This document shows, piece by piece, positions 24,053 to 36,540 of a stretch of DNA of 64,000 nt. The notes under the pieces were generated by a model. That model searched no databases. It was not told the DNA's origin and saw nothing but the letters and a program-made list of their open reading frames with translations. The DNA is from Thamnaconus septentrionalis (taxonomy: Eukaryota; Chordata; Actinopteri; Tetraodontiformes; Monacanthidae), in contig CM020501.1 of the NCBI GenBank assembly GCA_009823395.1, forward strand, positions 24,493,361-24,557,360, read 5' to 3'. Each line of letters begins with the position of its first letter. The first letter of the stretch is position 1. Both the position numbers and the translations under genes were made by a program.

Positions 24053-24114
<62 letters not shown>
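24053..24114. repeat. (GT)n microsatellite
   Basis: About thirty GT units starting a few bases outside the right end of the TTAA element. Confidence 0.95.
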
Positions 24115-24115
<1 letters not shown>

Positions 24116-24352
24116 ATGTGCGCTAATGCGCTAATTAGCACTGTGACACTGTGACAGTCGGGGCTCCGCTGCCACAAACCCACCTTACATAAGGAGCAAA
24201 GCAGCAGGCAGGGACAAAATGTTCCCAACCCCCCGACCCGCCCCCCTCTTCCTAACACAAACCTCGTTGTTTTTTATATCTCTGTGTGTGTGTGTGTGTG
24301 TGTTTTGTTTTGTTCATTTCCAGCGGTCGATCCATGAGACTGTACGGAAGCA

Positions 24353-24537
24353 CATTGCTGCCGTACTAGAAAAAAAGAAAACAGGGCTCAGTGTCACGTG
24401 ATAACATGAAATTATCACGTGTTATTATAATGTGAAAATTATCACCAAATAACGTGAAAATTGAGGAAATCGTGTCAGTTTCACGCTACAATGTCGTACT
24501 GAGACCTGTTTTTTTTCTTTCCAGTATGGCAGCAATG
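24353..24537. mobile_element. Fold-back MITE
   Basis: The left arm from 24353 (CATTGCTGCCGTACTAGAAA) and the right arm ending at about 24537 (TTTCCAGTATGGCAGCAATG) are inverted copies over roughly 40 bases, up to GGGCTCA/TGAGACC. The centre has several TATCACGTG and AACGTGAAAA phrases. Confidence 0.75.
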
Positions 24538-24720
24538 CGCATCCGTTAGGCCTCGTTTCTGCTCCCAAGGCAAAATGAAAAAAAAAACTAAAATTAAAGA
24601 ACTGCCAGCGGCAGACGGGAAGACAGAGAGGACGCCGCTTTGAAGTCATTGTGCGCGTACGAGCGTCCAATTTAGAAGCACCAGTCAGCACAGTGCTACA
24701 CACAATAACACACGCATTAT

Positions 24721-24790
24721 CAACATCATCATCACCATCACCATCATCATCATCATCATCATCATCACTATAATCATCATTATCATCATC
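24721..24790. repeat. (ATC)n imperfect microsatellite
   Basis: CATCATCATCACC-type units, partly interrupted. Confidence 0.85.
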
Positions 24791-26278
24791 CAGCAATTTT
24801 CAGATACATATTTTTAAGTTCCAATGTTATGTCCATTTTCAGATTTTTGCTCTTTGTTTACAGACTGCCAGCATTTCCCTGAAATTACAGAGTTGCAGCT
24901 GCCTGTGAATGAACATCAACACAGAGGGAATCTGAAGGGGAGAAGAAATGGGGGGGGGGAATAAACTGAACTTGCGCCGAACAAATGACGACAGAATGAA
25001 ACAAAAATCCACTAGTTTGGGCTTTTTTGCGCTGAAACGTGGAAATGTGATTCCGTCTCGACGAGCTGACGACAGTCAGTCGAGTCTGGTGGGGGGGGTT
25101 GAACCCGTGACCGGATTCTGACCATAGTCTGATTGGTGGAGTCCACGCAGCGGAAGCAGCAAACCGACTGGAAGTAATCGCTGCCGATTGATCCTGAAAA
25201 ACGTTCCTTTATGTGGCGGCGCCGACCCGGTTGGACCCGGTGAACTTTGTTTGGGGGAGGGGAGGGGATTTGGGCGTGTGTGTGTGTGTGTGGGGGTGGG
25301 GGGGTGACCTCGTCCACCCCACTGACCACCCTGCACTGGGTTGGGTTGCTGGGGTGGGATTGGCCCCATTATTTCTCCCTGAATCAGCCTGAGGAGGGAG
25401 TTTTTTTCCTTTTTTTCAGAGCCGCAGAGCCGTGACCCACTTTGCTGAGGGAGGCCACTCAAAAAGAAAAAAGGAAAGAGAAAAAATCCACACAACGCAA
25501 CACAACACAACATAGTGACACACATTTTTTCGCCATCGCATTTTGTGGATCAGAAAATACGTGATTCATTTTCAGAGGAGAGGGGGCAGGGGGTGACAAG
25601 CGGCTGGCCAGCGGGAAACAAGGCTGGTCCTCTGATTGGCTGCCCGCCTGCTGAAGGCCACTGATTGGTCGCATCAGTTAGCCCGTGGAAATAGGTTATC
25701 GTTGGAATTTAGATGGAGATTTTTTCAATAAATATCAATAATGGACAGAGACTTGTCCAAGTTTGACATTTGTCAGCATTGGTGCGCTGTCGCTCCAGTT
25801 TCACGCTCAAGAAGGGTGAGTTTGTTGAGCCCTGCGCTGGTTTGTTTCTGCCAAAAGTTCCCAAATTCCTGATTGTAAATACAAAAAAATCACATTAAAG
25901 CGGGGTATAGGTGCCCCAAATAGAAGAATTAAATTCTGAATTTAAATCCAAAACGTATAGATGGATGCCGAGTGCAATTAACAATCACCATTAACCACCC
26001 TGGTGGTTTCTCCTACCGCGGGGCTGATCAGCTTTGTTGCAATCCGTGTAAACACAACTTGCGAATAAAGTCCTTTCTTGTCTCCACCCACCCCTCAAGA
26101 CCCCCACCCAGAAACGGCGGCTAACCTTTGGCGTCAGAAGATTAGCGTCGGCAGCCGGACCGATCACAAGGTTTACGCAGAGGTCAGTAAAGAATTACAA
26201 ATTCTGGGCATTTCTGCACTCGGGTCACTAAAGCCGCTAACACACTGTACACACACACAGTGAGGCGCTAGCAACAGC

Positions 26279-26400
26279 AGTGGCCCACAAAATGGTTGTA
26301 AAATGTGACAGAGGTGCTGGAGCAGCAGCAGATCGATGGAGTGTTTTGGTGAGCCACATCATAGGAGGAAAAAATATATATATGAAAAAATATATAAATG
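26279..26400. mobile_element. Partial hAT-like repeat
   Basis: GGAGCAGCAGCAGAT, GGAGTGTTTTGGTGAGCCAC and CATAGGAGGAAAAAATATAT match the copy at 45.4 kb in the same order. Confidence 0.7.
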
Positions 26401-26918
26401 GAGCTTAGCTCGCTAGCGCCAGCTCAGCTACATTCTTTGCTGATGGCTACGACGTCTCAAGAGTGTTTGCGGACTGCGTGGTGCGATGTCACAGCCTGAT
26501 TGGTTCAGTTTTTTAATGTTGTTGTTTTTTTCATTATTTTAGTGAGTTAGCGCAAATTCCAAAGGCCACTCAATGACAACAGAAAAAAGAGAGCACTTTA
26601 TTTTATTTTCTCTTTCTTTCTGCCCGCATGTGCAAGTGTGTGTTTAAATAAAGAGCTTTTTTTTTCTTCCTGCTTTCTGCCTCTCCTCGTCTTTTCCCTC
26701 CTCCCCTCTCCTCTCTTCTTCTCTTCTCTCCTCTCTCCTCCTCCGGCCCACTAGTGTTCTAAATCCACGTGTCGGCGCAGCATGTGGTCGCTAGTTCCTG
26801 CACACCCCCCGTTAAAAAAAATATCTCTCTCTCAAACACACACCACACACACCACACACACACGCTCCCGCTGCTCTTTACCACGCTGGCAGTGGAGCGG
26901 AAGACTGCAGGGCTGCCA

Positions 26919-26999
26919 CTGCTGCTGCTGCTGCTGCTGCTGCTGTTGTTGTGCTGCTGTTGTTGTGCTGCTGTTGTTGTTGTGCTGCTGCTGTTGTGC

Positions 27000-27031
<32 letters not shown>

Positions 27032-27035
27032 CTGC
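26919..27035. repeat. CTG/TTG triplet tract
   Basis: About 117 bases of CTG, TTG and a few TGC-shifted triplets. The other strand reads as CAG/CAA and gives a poly-Gln frame, but no start context or domain supports a gene. Confidence 0.85.
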
Positions 27036-28054
27036 TCAGAAACATGTTTTTGCAGAAAAGGAAACAATACGGCCGTGGCAAACATTAGCTTAGCTTAGGT
27101 TTTGTGTCTTAATCGCTTCAACTGGATTGGCCAAAGTAACGTGCAAATTTTAGCAACACAGTGTAACGTAAAGGTATTATTGCACTATTCTGTGTGCGAG
27201 GGACACATTAGCATTAGCAGGAGAGTTCGAGTTTTTTTTTTTACACAAGTATCCATATTTTTACCTTAAATACAGAATGTGAATACTTTTGCCACCTCAA
27301 AGTTACATTTTCCCATGTTAGCTTCCGCGCTTTTTTCTGCTTTCTTTTAAGAAACTACTTAAAAATTTGACTTTTTTCCGTGTTGTGTGTTTTATTCGAG
27401 TAGCACAAAAAAGCCAACAACAAAAAACACACACACACATACACACACACACAAAAAAAACAAACACTTCCCAGCGGCATTCCTGAGTCTCAGGAGGCCT
27501 CGGGCTCAACATGTGAGCGGCGTTTACCAGTGTGTGTGTGTGTGTGTGTGTGTGTGTCTAACGCTGACGTGGGAAGTAACATAATACCAATACTTGGCTT
27601 ATTTTTCAGGCGTCCAAACTTTATGAGAGCATTTCTTTTTCTGATGATGATCTTTTACTTTTATTCCCTACATTTGTACTTTCTACCCCTTGTGTTGGGA
27701 AAACATGCTCGTAACTTTTGTTGTTTGACAGAGTTTAAAGGATCAAAGTAATTCACTTATTGTTCACTATAGTTGTTGTTGCTTGAACTGGAGCTGTTTT
27801 AACTCTGCTGTTGTGTAGTCTTAATGTGAAAGTGGATGATATTTTAGAGGAAGATTATTTTAGAGCACCTTGGCTTTGGGGTCACTGTTCAGTACGTTTT
27901 CATTACAGAGAAATTGTAAAATGAACAAATGTATTCTTCATCAATGCCACCCCCAAAAAATAACTTTTACTTACATTTTAGAACCTGTACTTTAGTTTTT
28001 CTTATTGAGAAACTTTCTTCATGTAACATCCAACCAGACACAAGCAAAACACTC

Positions 28055-28190
28055 ATAGAACTCAACTCAGCTCAACTTTATTTATAAAGCAATTTAAATA
28101 CAACCACTGCTGACACTAAGTGCTGTACATAATAACATAAAAACATAAAACAAACAGTAAAACGATAAAAGCAATAAAACAAATACGGTC
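28055..28190. mobile_element. Retroposon-tail-like repeat
   Basis: CAACTTTATTTATAAAGCAA followed by an AGTGCTGTACATAATAA phrase is a common dispersed fish pattern (CTTTATTTATAnAGCAC...GTGCTGTACA). A shorter similar phrase occurs at 31490-31545. The family is not identified from this alone. Confidence 0.45.
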
Positions 28191-29204
28191 TCATGCTGGG
28201 TCCAAAGCCAAGGAATAAAAGTGGGTTTATAGAAGAAAAACAAGAAAAGGAAATAGAGATCAAACTTCAAACGTATGGAAGTCTCTTTAGTAACCCAACC
28301 ATAGACTTTCTGTTTTTAACGGAGTCAAGACCTGGAATGCCTTCTTACTTTTACTCTTCAGTAAAGGAGTTGAGTTCCTCTCAGCAGGACCTGGCCTTCA
28401 AGAGGAACACACCCACTTGTTGCAGCGAATATGCAAATTCCCAAACCCCGCTTTGCTGCTTTGCATACGTGGAGTTTCGCTGTGACCTTTTTCCCCGTCG
28501 CTGCTGCTGCTCTGGGATTCCTGGCTGTCACATGACACGGGACCCCCCCAAACCCCACCCCTCCCAACCTCATTGATCCCAGTGTGTGTGTTTCGCAAAA
28601 GGTCGTGGTTTTCCCGACATTTCGATTTGCATAATGGGGACTTGAGTGACGACCGTGAAGACGTCGGGAGTCAATCAGGAGAAGTTGTCGTCACGTGCAG
28701 CGGGAAAAAAGAGTGGGATGTTATTCGCTTCCTATTTTTTGCGAATTTTATTTGAACTAGTTTTCTAAAAAAAATCACTTTGCAGCCAAACGCAGCTGTG
28801 AGCTACGCGCACTGCATCCTGGAGATTTGAAAAATTTGCATTTTACTCTGCAACCTTGATGACCTCTCAGAGGAAGAAAAAAAAAAACATGTTTACTTTG
28901 TGACTGCTAAGAAAAAAAGTGTTCCTGTGTTCACGTTCCTTAATTTTTCTTTGCTCAGCAGATTAGCAAGCTAACTGTGACTGACAAGCAAACTCCTCCT
29001 CTACTATGCTACGGTACGCTACACGGATTCAGAAACCAAACAGGATGCTTTGGCTCGACTTAAGTGATGAGGATTAGGCCAAATACGGCCATTAACCACA
29101 GTACAAGCAAATGAACGTCGCCGAGGGGGCGGCGAAAGGGTTCGACGCTAATAACATTTAGCATCGTCCCGCGTGCTGAATAGCTGACGGCCTTAAACCC
29201 ATCT

Positions 29205-29455
29205 CATAGGAGGAAACAATATGTCATGGGATATGTAGAAAACATGTTGCTTTAATGTCAATTGAAAATCAACCAAATCAGTGTCTTGGAAGCCCCACGG
29301 TGTTTAGCTCTTGATGACTCTGAAAACACAATCCAGCTATTTTATGACTGACTGACTTAATAATAGAATATCTTCAAATTCGGAGGGCTGGATTGAAAAG
29401 CTTAACGGGGCGCATATGACCCCAGACCATAGTTTGCCCACCCCTGCTCTAGTCT
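29205..29455 (+). mobile_element. hAT-like repeat, right half
   Basis: It starts in the CATAGGAGGAAACAATATGT block, passes through GCCCCACGGTGTTTAGCTCT and a GGAGGGCTGGATTGAAAAGC block, and ends GTTTGCCCACCCCTG. It belongs to the family found at 45.4, 48.9 and 52.3 kb. Confidence 0.75.
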
Positions 29456-30041
29456 CACCTGTTTTGTGGCTTCACTCCAGGTAATCCCCCGCCTCCCCAA
29501 TGCTCTTCTTGCGCTTCCCTCCTAATCTCTCTGGTTTAAAGTCATTAGCGAAGTCTGCCAGGCCAAACGCCTCCTCGGCTGCCACTATCTTCACTCCTTC
29601 TAATCCTGCTGACCTGATAGTTCACACTCACTCACGGCCTCCTCGACGGATTCTTTTGACCCCCTTTAGCTGATAGTTGCCGGCCGACTGATCGGCCCTG
29701 CACAACGCGAGCACTGGGGTGAGGAGGAGGAGGAAGAGGAGGAGGAGGATCCGACCAGGGAAAAAGCAGCACAGTCGGGCGAATGATGCAGAATGGTCTT
29801 AAAAGTAGTAGCGTGCGGCTCTGTGAGTGGTGGGCACATGGGTCGGGGGGGTGGGGGGGTGCAAGGGTGGTGTTACATAATCCGCACTACATTTGTCGCA
29901 GCTGATTTTCGTCCTTAGCGCACGCAGCTACGCTCAGGAAGTCTATCATGAAGACAAAGATACAAGTGTCCCCTGATTCACTGACTGCCTTTTACAGGAG
30001 ACATCAACAACCCCCCTGATGCCCCCAATACATACATATGT

Positions 30042-30043
<2 letters not shown>

Positions 30044-30100
<57 letters not shown>
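30044..30100. repeat. (AT)n microsatellite
   Basis: Uninterrupted self-complementary AT run. Confidence 0.95.
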
Positions 30101-30104
<4 letters not shown>

Positions 30105-30272
30105 ATATATACACACAAAAGCATATATCCCTATCTTAGCCATTAAATTGTTCCTCACATTGACCAAGAGCCAGGATCCATTAGAGGAGAATCTCCTCGC
30201 CACCAGCTTCAACAATCTCCAATCCCTATGGGGTAAGAATCCCTTGGGTTTGGTGTGAACAGACCCTTTAGA

Positions 30273-30380
30273 CCAGGGGTGGGCAAACTTTTTGACTGTA
30301 GGGCCAAAATGTGTTCTGAAACTTGATAGAGCACATGGCCACATATAGCCCCTCGGGCGTATTTTGCCCATGTCTGCTTT
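30273..30380. mobile_element. Short hAT-like repeat copy
   Basis: The left end is GACCAGGGGTGGGCAAAC and the right end TTTTGCCCATGTCTG, with GCCACATATAGCCCC between. This looks like an internally deleted member of the GTGGGCAAAC family. Confidence 0.6.
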
Positions 30381-30989
30381 AGATGGAGAGCTGCTCGAAT
30401 TGCCTTACTTGGGGGAGTAATTTTCAGGCATCTAACTATACACACACACACACACACACACTGTACATATGTATATATATACATATATGTATACACACAC
30501 ACACACACACACACGCACACACACAACAACAACAACAACGACATGCTAGGTCACCCAGTTTGCGACCTTCGCCCCTACCACCTGTTTACCTGCTGCGAGG
30601 AACGCCGGTTTATGTAAGCGCTAATCTATCAGAGCACTATGCTACCTGGGTTATCATGGCTACCGTCGTGTTATCACGACAGCCGAGGGCCTGAGTGAAG
30701 ACAACAGCGAAAAATAGCCCAGTTGGGAATTGTTCTGGAGTCTGGGTCAGGCCCCCCATCTCCGTTTGTTTTATTTTTCTATTTGCACACGCAGACTGCA
30801 CCTGAACGCAACAATGCACGTGTTACGTGACCTCGTGTTTGAGGGAGATAACTGGTTCTGCTGTCGCACTGGGAGCTAAAGCTGCAAGCAAGAGGCTGCC
30901 AGTCAAAAGCTGCAAGTGGTCGTTTCTCTAAAGTAGGAAGTGGCCCGGCTGCAAGGACTCTGAGCCCGCAGCACTTACTTTGCGCTCAC

Positions 30990-31700
30990 GCGTGTTGTAA
31001 GACTGGAGACTGGTCTTGGTCTAAAGTCTGGTCTCAAGACCACCTTGTAAGGGCCTCGATCTGGTCTCGGACTGGTCGGACTCGGGATTTTTGACCAAGA
31101 CCGGTCGAGACTCAGCAGCAACACTACAATGACACGATAATAAAAGGAAAGAAAGCTGTTTCACCGCCTCATCCTCAGCACCATTCAGAACTTTGAGCTC
31201 TTTCACCACCACCATGAGTGAGATGAGCGTATTTTTGGTTTTTGTTCATGTTTGGCATGCCATCATTTTCAGTTTATAACGAGTAAAATCAATTTTTGGA
31301 AATTAAGTTGTTGGTTTTTTAATGTTTCAAAATAGCCGCAAAGCAGAAAAATATTAAAGAAAATTATTAAAAGATTAAAAGACACAAAATATGTTGCTGT
31401 TCCATTTATATAGAAGCACTTCTACATGAATGAATTTAAAACTAAAAATAAAAAAAAATTAAAAATACAGGTTTCTTTGTGATTTTTCTTTGATTTTATT
31501 TATAACGCACTTTACATCTGCGGTCAAATCTCAAAGTGCACAATAAAAACAAAAAAAAGAATATATGATTTCTTCTTCCTGATAAATATTTGGTCTGATT
31601 CTTGTCTTGGTCTTGAACCAATCAAATACTCTGGTCTTGTCTCAATCTCGATACCGTCTTACCCTCATTACCCTTGATAATGTCTCGGTCTCCACAACGC
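30990..31700. mobile_element. Diverged hAT-like element related to the one at 32.2 kb
   Basis: It has left-side TGTTGTAAGACTGGAGAC with many GGTCTTGGTCT and TCGGACTGGTC phrases, and mirrored CTTGTCTTGGTCTTGAAC and ATAATGTCTCGGTCTCCACA at the right. The middle is AT-rich and includes a small CTTTATAACGCAC-type retroposon tail. Boundaries are approximate. Confidence 0.45.
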
Positions 31701-31784
31701 TCCAGACGAACTTTCCACCAATGGCTGTTTGAAAGTGAACTCAATCCTATTAGCGGGACTGGGTTAGTGCAGACGGGAATCTTT

Positions 31785-31816
<32 letters not shown>
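31785..31816. repeat. (AGC)n microsatellite
   Basis: About ten AGC units in intergenic DNA. Confidence 0.95.
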
Positions 31817-31817
<1 letters not shown>

Positions 31818-32222
31818 GCTAACAACCCCCCACCCTCCACGCCCAGAACTCAGCAGGTCACACGGGGGGTTTGTGTTTGCGTGCACAGTGGGCCGAGTAA
31901 CATGCCAGCCGCGAGGCTAAAGCTTACCGGGTTCTGGAGAGACACACATTGGGAAAGGGCTTAATGGGAGCAGAGGCACGCAAAGAGGCTGCACCCAAAA
32001 AAACCAAACCCCTTCAAGCCAAATCTCCCTCCGCCGGCCCCCAGCCTTGTCTGTAAACACGAAGAGAGAACCGACTTCAAAAGACTGAAGAACGCCTTGC
32101 GTGCCTATTAAAGTGCACCTGCAATACTGGGCCGCTGCCGAGACACAACACGGCACAGGCGACATGAGTCCATGTCTAATTAGGCGTTGGCCCTATAATG
32201 CTGGTTAAAGGAGAGTCTTGAC

Positions 32223-32559
32223 TAGTGTTGTAGTCAAGATCGCACCAACCGAGACCAAGACATTATCAAGACTAGAGAGTACCGAGATCGAGACAAGACC
32301 AAGACATTTGGGGTTCGAAACCAATACAAGACCAAGATCCCTTCATATATCACAGAAAAATATCAACAAAACAGAAAAAAATGACTGATGAATGAGTTTT
32401 TTTAAATTTTTTTTATTGAAGGTTGCTTCTAAATACAACAGCAACATCTCTTTTCTTTTTTAAAAAATGTCTAAGAGTCCGAGATAAGACCGAGACCCTT
32501 AAAAAGTGGTCTTGAGGCCGGTCTGTAGACCAAGCCCAATCTTGAGTACTACAACACTA
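32223..32559. mobile_element. Non-autonomous hAT element with 8-bp target duplication
   Basis: The element starts TAGTGTTGTAGTCAAGAT and ends AGTACTACAACACTA, with the ends inverted. The same 8 bases, GTCTTGAC, flank both sides (32215-32222 and 32560-32567); an 8-bp duplication is the hAT hallmark. The interior is rich in GACCAAGAC/GAGACC phrases. The 337 bp encode no transposase. Confidence 0.85.
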
Positions 32560-32567
32560 GTCTTGAC

Positions 32568-35500
32568 GCAGGGTGTCATCAAAGTTAGCTGCTGCTGTCA
32601 AAACGTCACCCCTCAAGCAGAGAACCATCTGCTGCCTGAATGCCCATTTACACCAAGATGGGTTTCTCTAAAACGGTAAAAAGTCTCTCGTTTCGGCCTT
32701 TCCGTTTTCACGGAAACCTCCGAGACTGAAGACGTACATTTTCAGAAACGCTCCCTTGGGTGGATACGTTTGAAAACGCCGCCCTGCTCGGCTTTGTGTA
32801 ACCGCCGAAACCAGTCATTTTTAATTGCAAACCTCCTCTTTTACTTTTGATTTATTTTCTTTTGTGTCGGCGGACTGGGATATGGAGGCAGGAAACCTAA
32901 ATGACAAAACATTTTAGCGACTCCCATTTAACTTTACTATGTAGCTTTGAGGCGTTGTGTTCTATAGTTACTCAAAGCAGAAGTTCAACTTTGTCGTTTA
33001 TCCACACTGTCTTTTCACGAGCAATCTTTGTTTCTGGGTGGCTCATTAAATGCTAGCCTTAATGATATAAATGCATATATACTGCTAAATAAAACCTCTG
33101 ACAAATGTAGTGCTCTGTTAGTAGCTAATAGGGTCAGTGCTAGCAATTGGCAGCAATCAGCATTGTCATATAAATGCACACATGTTGTGAAATACAACCT
33201 TTGAATTTTGGTAGTTTAGCTCTTTTCCGGTGCAGAAAATTAGCATATAATGTAGTTAAAAACAACAGCAGAGTTGCCTTGTTTTGCCACGTGACCACGT
33301 TCCACCTGCTGCCTGTGAGTTTACTTACAAATGAGCAGATTGCAGTCACCACAGTGGTTCATTGGATTACGGAGGGGAGCGAGTGTCTCTCCGCTTTGGC
33401 ACCAGCAGCGAGTCGCTTGGCCAAGGAAAAGGAAAACACAGCAAATTAACTCTGACACACAGACGCCTCAGACCAGGGCCTGGAGTTTGCCAGCGGCGCG
33501 TTTTGGGGAAAATCAAATTGCGTCGGCATGTTGAAAATGTTCAAGGGGGGGCTTGTGAAAGACCTGGGATAGATAGATACTGTTGTTTCTACACTATATA
33601 CTAGTACCAAATTCAAAGGTTGTATTACACATTTTACATATTTTTCATATGTGAATTTATTTGATCAGGCTATCTTCCCTATGCATTTATATCTCCAGGA
33701 GAAATGTGTGTTTACAGCAACTTGACAAGGGAACTAGTGCAATAAAAGGCATGCAATGTGCTAAACTGTAGTATAAAACAGTGGCTCTCAACCACAGTCA
33801 TGCAAGAGGGCGACCGGTCAGTCACACAACATTGGCCCGCGCAAATGCTAGCCAACTTTCTATCATGTCTAGTGAAGAAATTATTGAAATCATTGAATTA
33901 CTGAATTGAATCATGTGTCCTGCAAAACATCCAAATGCAATAAAATAAGTAAACTGCCGTATCGCCATTTCCCTTAGTTTGCAATTGAGAGTTCGACCCC
34001 GTCCACGTTACCTAAAGAGTCATTATATTTCCCAGCTCCGTATCTTGGGAGCGCCAGCGTTGTGCAAGACAACCTGTTGAGCTGATAAGGAAGCCTCTTC
34101 TCTGTGACCAATGGCAACTCATCCGGGAACCACAAATGGAGCGATAAACAGACCATTGATTCAATATTGACGGACGAGGAGGAGGAAGAGCCGGGGGAAG
34201 GAAGGAAGGAAGGAGGAACACCCCCTCAGGGCCGGAGCCATCGCACACACTGGAGGCAGGTTTTTACATTTTGGATGAGGGAGGGGTAGGGATGTAGGGG
34301 CAGGGTGGGGTAGGAGCCGGGAGGGGGGCGGTCGAAAGGCTGAGGTGGCGAGTGGAAAAAGAACTGTGTGTGACAGTGAGTGGATTCGAGCCAAAACGCT
34401 GCCCTTCATGCAGGAAGTCTTCCGCCGACAAGTTTCCATGACCTACAAAGCATCCCCTCGCCCAAATCCCCCCCTGACTCCCCCACAGCCGACACCCTCT
34501 CCCTCCCACCGCCACTGGGGATGTTTCCGGATCGGATTGTCAAACCGATCTGGGTTTCATACCACAAAGAATCGTTGGCGAGAGTCTCACAGTCCAACCG
34601 CGAGCATCTTTGCGGGTCCATCTGCCGTGTTTTTATTGCGCTGCCGTGGTGGTGGAGGAGGTGGGTGTGTGTGTGTGTGTGGGGGGGGGGGGGGTCGGGT
34701 CAGAGGGGAGGGGAGGGTCACTGAGAGGCTTCTGTGCCAAATGATGTAACCGGGGGGGGGGGCTCTGCCCGCACAGGTCGTCTGTCTGGTCCGTCCGATT
34801 ACGGCGGAGAGCGGGTGGGTCAAGACTTATTGGAAATTCTGTTTCATAACAGTAGAGTGGGGGAGGGGAGAGAGGTGGTGGAGGGGGGGTTGTTATGACA
34901 CTGCGAGTTATGACATAGCAACACCAAGGCCAGTGTTTGCTCTGTAAAAAAAACACTGTTTTACGGATCTGAAAGAAACACTTTGCGAACGAATAGAGCA
35001 GCAACCAGGTACTGCGCGTGCTGTGCTGAAAACACTTGTCAGCATGGTGACAACAAACAGATTTCACACAGACACACATACAACACACACACACACACAC
35101 AGGTTGAATCAAAATAGCAACTTTTACTTTTATTAAAGAAAAGGGCCATCTTGTGTCAAATCACCACGTTACAGGTGGCTTTCTGTAAACAAACTCTCCT
35201 AATCCTCACTGAACTTCCCAGAGCCGTGTCTCACTTCGTTTGCTCGCTGCACTTTTCAGAAAGTGGGAGAGCTCTGAAAATTACCCTTTCTGATGTCACA
35301 AAGGAGCATGACAACCAACACCACCTTTTCAGATAGTTGCACACCACCTCGTTTCTTATCACCTTCCAAAGATGTTACAGAATGTGCAAAAAAGTGTTGT
35401 TTTTTATTGCGGGAGGCTGTAAACATAGGGCTAAGTACGTATTCTTGAGGGTTTTCTTTTTACAGATAGCTGACGAGGTGAGACTCTGGACTGCGGTGGA

Positions 35501-35996
35501 GTTTGGAGTGAAAACTAGGATCTTAAAATAAGCATAATATGGGACTTGCAAGTTCAAAATGAAACCTTTTCAGCAGCACAGAATCATTGAATTCAAGTGG
35601 ACAATATCCCTCAGATGATAAACAACCACAGAGATGCTGTGTGAACGCACGCGCAAAGTAGCAGAACGCCGCTTTTCAAAGTCAGACAAACTGCATCCCA
35701 TTCGCGTCTACGTAATCCCTCGAAAAATAAACTCCAGCGGCGTCTGAGGTTCTCTGTGTCCCTTTTGCATGAGTCGAGAGCGGCCCGTCTAAATAATCAA
35801 CAGGAGCCTCTCGCCAAACAAATGTGTCATCATCCAGCAGGGGACAGGAAGTGTTTACGACGTGTCTCCGCCGCTGCGCGTCAACACAACAGCTCGCTAG
35901 AACACAGGGAGGATGATGCACTGCTTCATCATCAGCCCGGCTGAGGAGAGAGTTGTTTAAAAAAAAATAAAAATAAAAAACTCTCTCCCTGTTTCT
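32568..35996. other. Intergenic, no gene seen
   Basis: One recognisable transposon relic (33780-33965) and G-rich/CA-rich low-complexity sequence around 34640-34900 and 35070-35100. Open frames are short and domain-free. Confidence 0.55.
33780..33965. mobile_element. Diverged copy of the CTAGCCCACTTTCTATCA family
   Basis: GTGGCTCTCAACC opens the copy. GCTAGCCAACTTTCTATCAT, GTGTCCTGCAAAA and AAACTGCC follow in the same order as in the copies at 1.7-1.96 kb and 52.6-52.9 kb. Confidence 0.6.
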
Positions 35997-36540
35997 TTAA
36001 AGGTACAGTGTATAAAATTCTGCCACCTAGTAGTCAAACTTTAGATTGCAACACTCATTCGCTCCCTCACACTCACGAGCTTGGCTGCGCACACACACCT
36101 GGATACCTCGTCCACCTTCTTCTTTGTTGGTGTATTTTAGGACGCGAGGTGAGCATTCACCCTAAATACGAAACGCGCTGTCAGGTTGTCCACACAGGCT
36201 TCCTTAGAAATATGGCTAGCAAGAACTGGGAGCAAGACCCTTGTGCATATACTGTACATTTATATTTGATTGATTCAATTATTGTTTCATTCCATTTATT
36301 CACTGCTCAGCACTCTGGTTGGATGCTAACTGCATTTTGTTGCTCTGTACTTGTGACAATGACAATAAAGTTGAATCTGAATCTAATATAAAGAAGAACC
36401 GTTCTAAGGGTAGGAAAATCAAATGACTTATTGTACTGCGAGTATAGACTTTTATTAACGTATTTACGGACAGTACATTAAGCTTTTACCAATACATGAA
36501 AATCATAAATCAGGCCAAATTTCATACACGGGGCCTTTAA
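35997..36540. mobile_element. TTAA-bounded MITE (AAGGTnCAGTGTATAA family), nested insertion
   Basis: TTAA at 35997-36000 and 36537-36540. The left reads AAGGTACAGTGTATAAAATT and the right, in reverse complement, AAGGCCCCGTGTATGAAATT. It shares CTGCCACCTAGT, GATACCTCGTCCACCTTCTT and AATCATAAATCAGGCCAAAT with the lig4-intron copy at 41.6 kb. A separate fragment with GACAATAAAGTTGAATCTG interrupts it. Confidence 0.75.
36245..36390 (+). mobile_element. LINE-tail-like fragment inserted in the MITE
   Basis: The stretch ends TTGTGACAATGACAATAAAG plus TTGAATCTGAATCT, a pattern of short tandem 3' ends in fish non-LTR elements. It breaks the MITE between its GCAAGACCC and AAGAACC blocks, which lie close together in the copy at 56.5-57.1 kb. 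Confidence 0.5.

Larger units (their letters stand above)
24541..29200. other. Intergenic, no gene seen
   Basis: It holds an (ATC)n-rich run at 24721-24790, a partial hAT-like repeat at 26279-26400, a CTG/TTG triplet tract at 26919-27035, (CA)n/(GT)n runs around 27430 and 27530, and a fish SINE/LINE-tail-like phrase at 28055-28190. I find no supported exon. Confidence 0.55.
29456..32214. other. Intergenic, no gene seen
   Basis: It holds (AT)n at 30044-30100, hAT-like termini at 30273-30380, CA/GT and TA runs at 30437-30525, a diverged relative of the 32.2-kb hAT at about 30990-31700, and (AGC)n at 31785-31816. No exon is supported. Confidence 0.55.

Noticed and set aside
26759..27085. 108-residue minus-strand frame with long Gln runs
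   Set aside because: It is the translation of a CTG/TTG microsatellite; the ends show no domain, splice structure or start context.
32300..32320. GGTTCGAAAC as a tRNA or SINE B-box
   Set aside because: It lies inside the hAT element, with no A-box, acceptor stem or cloverleaf around it.
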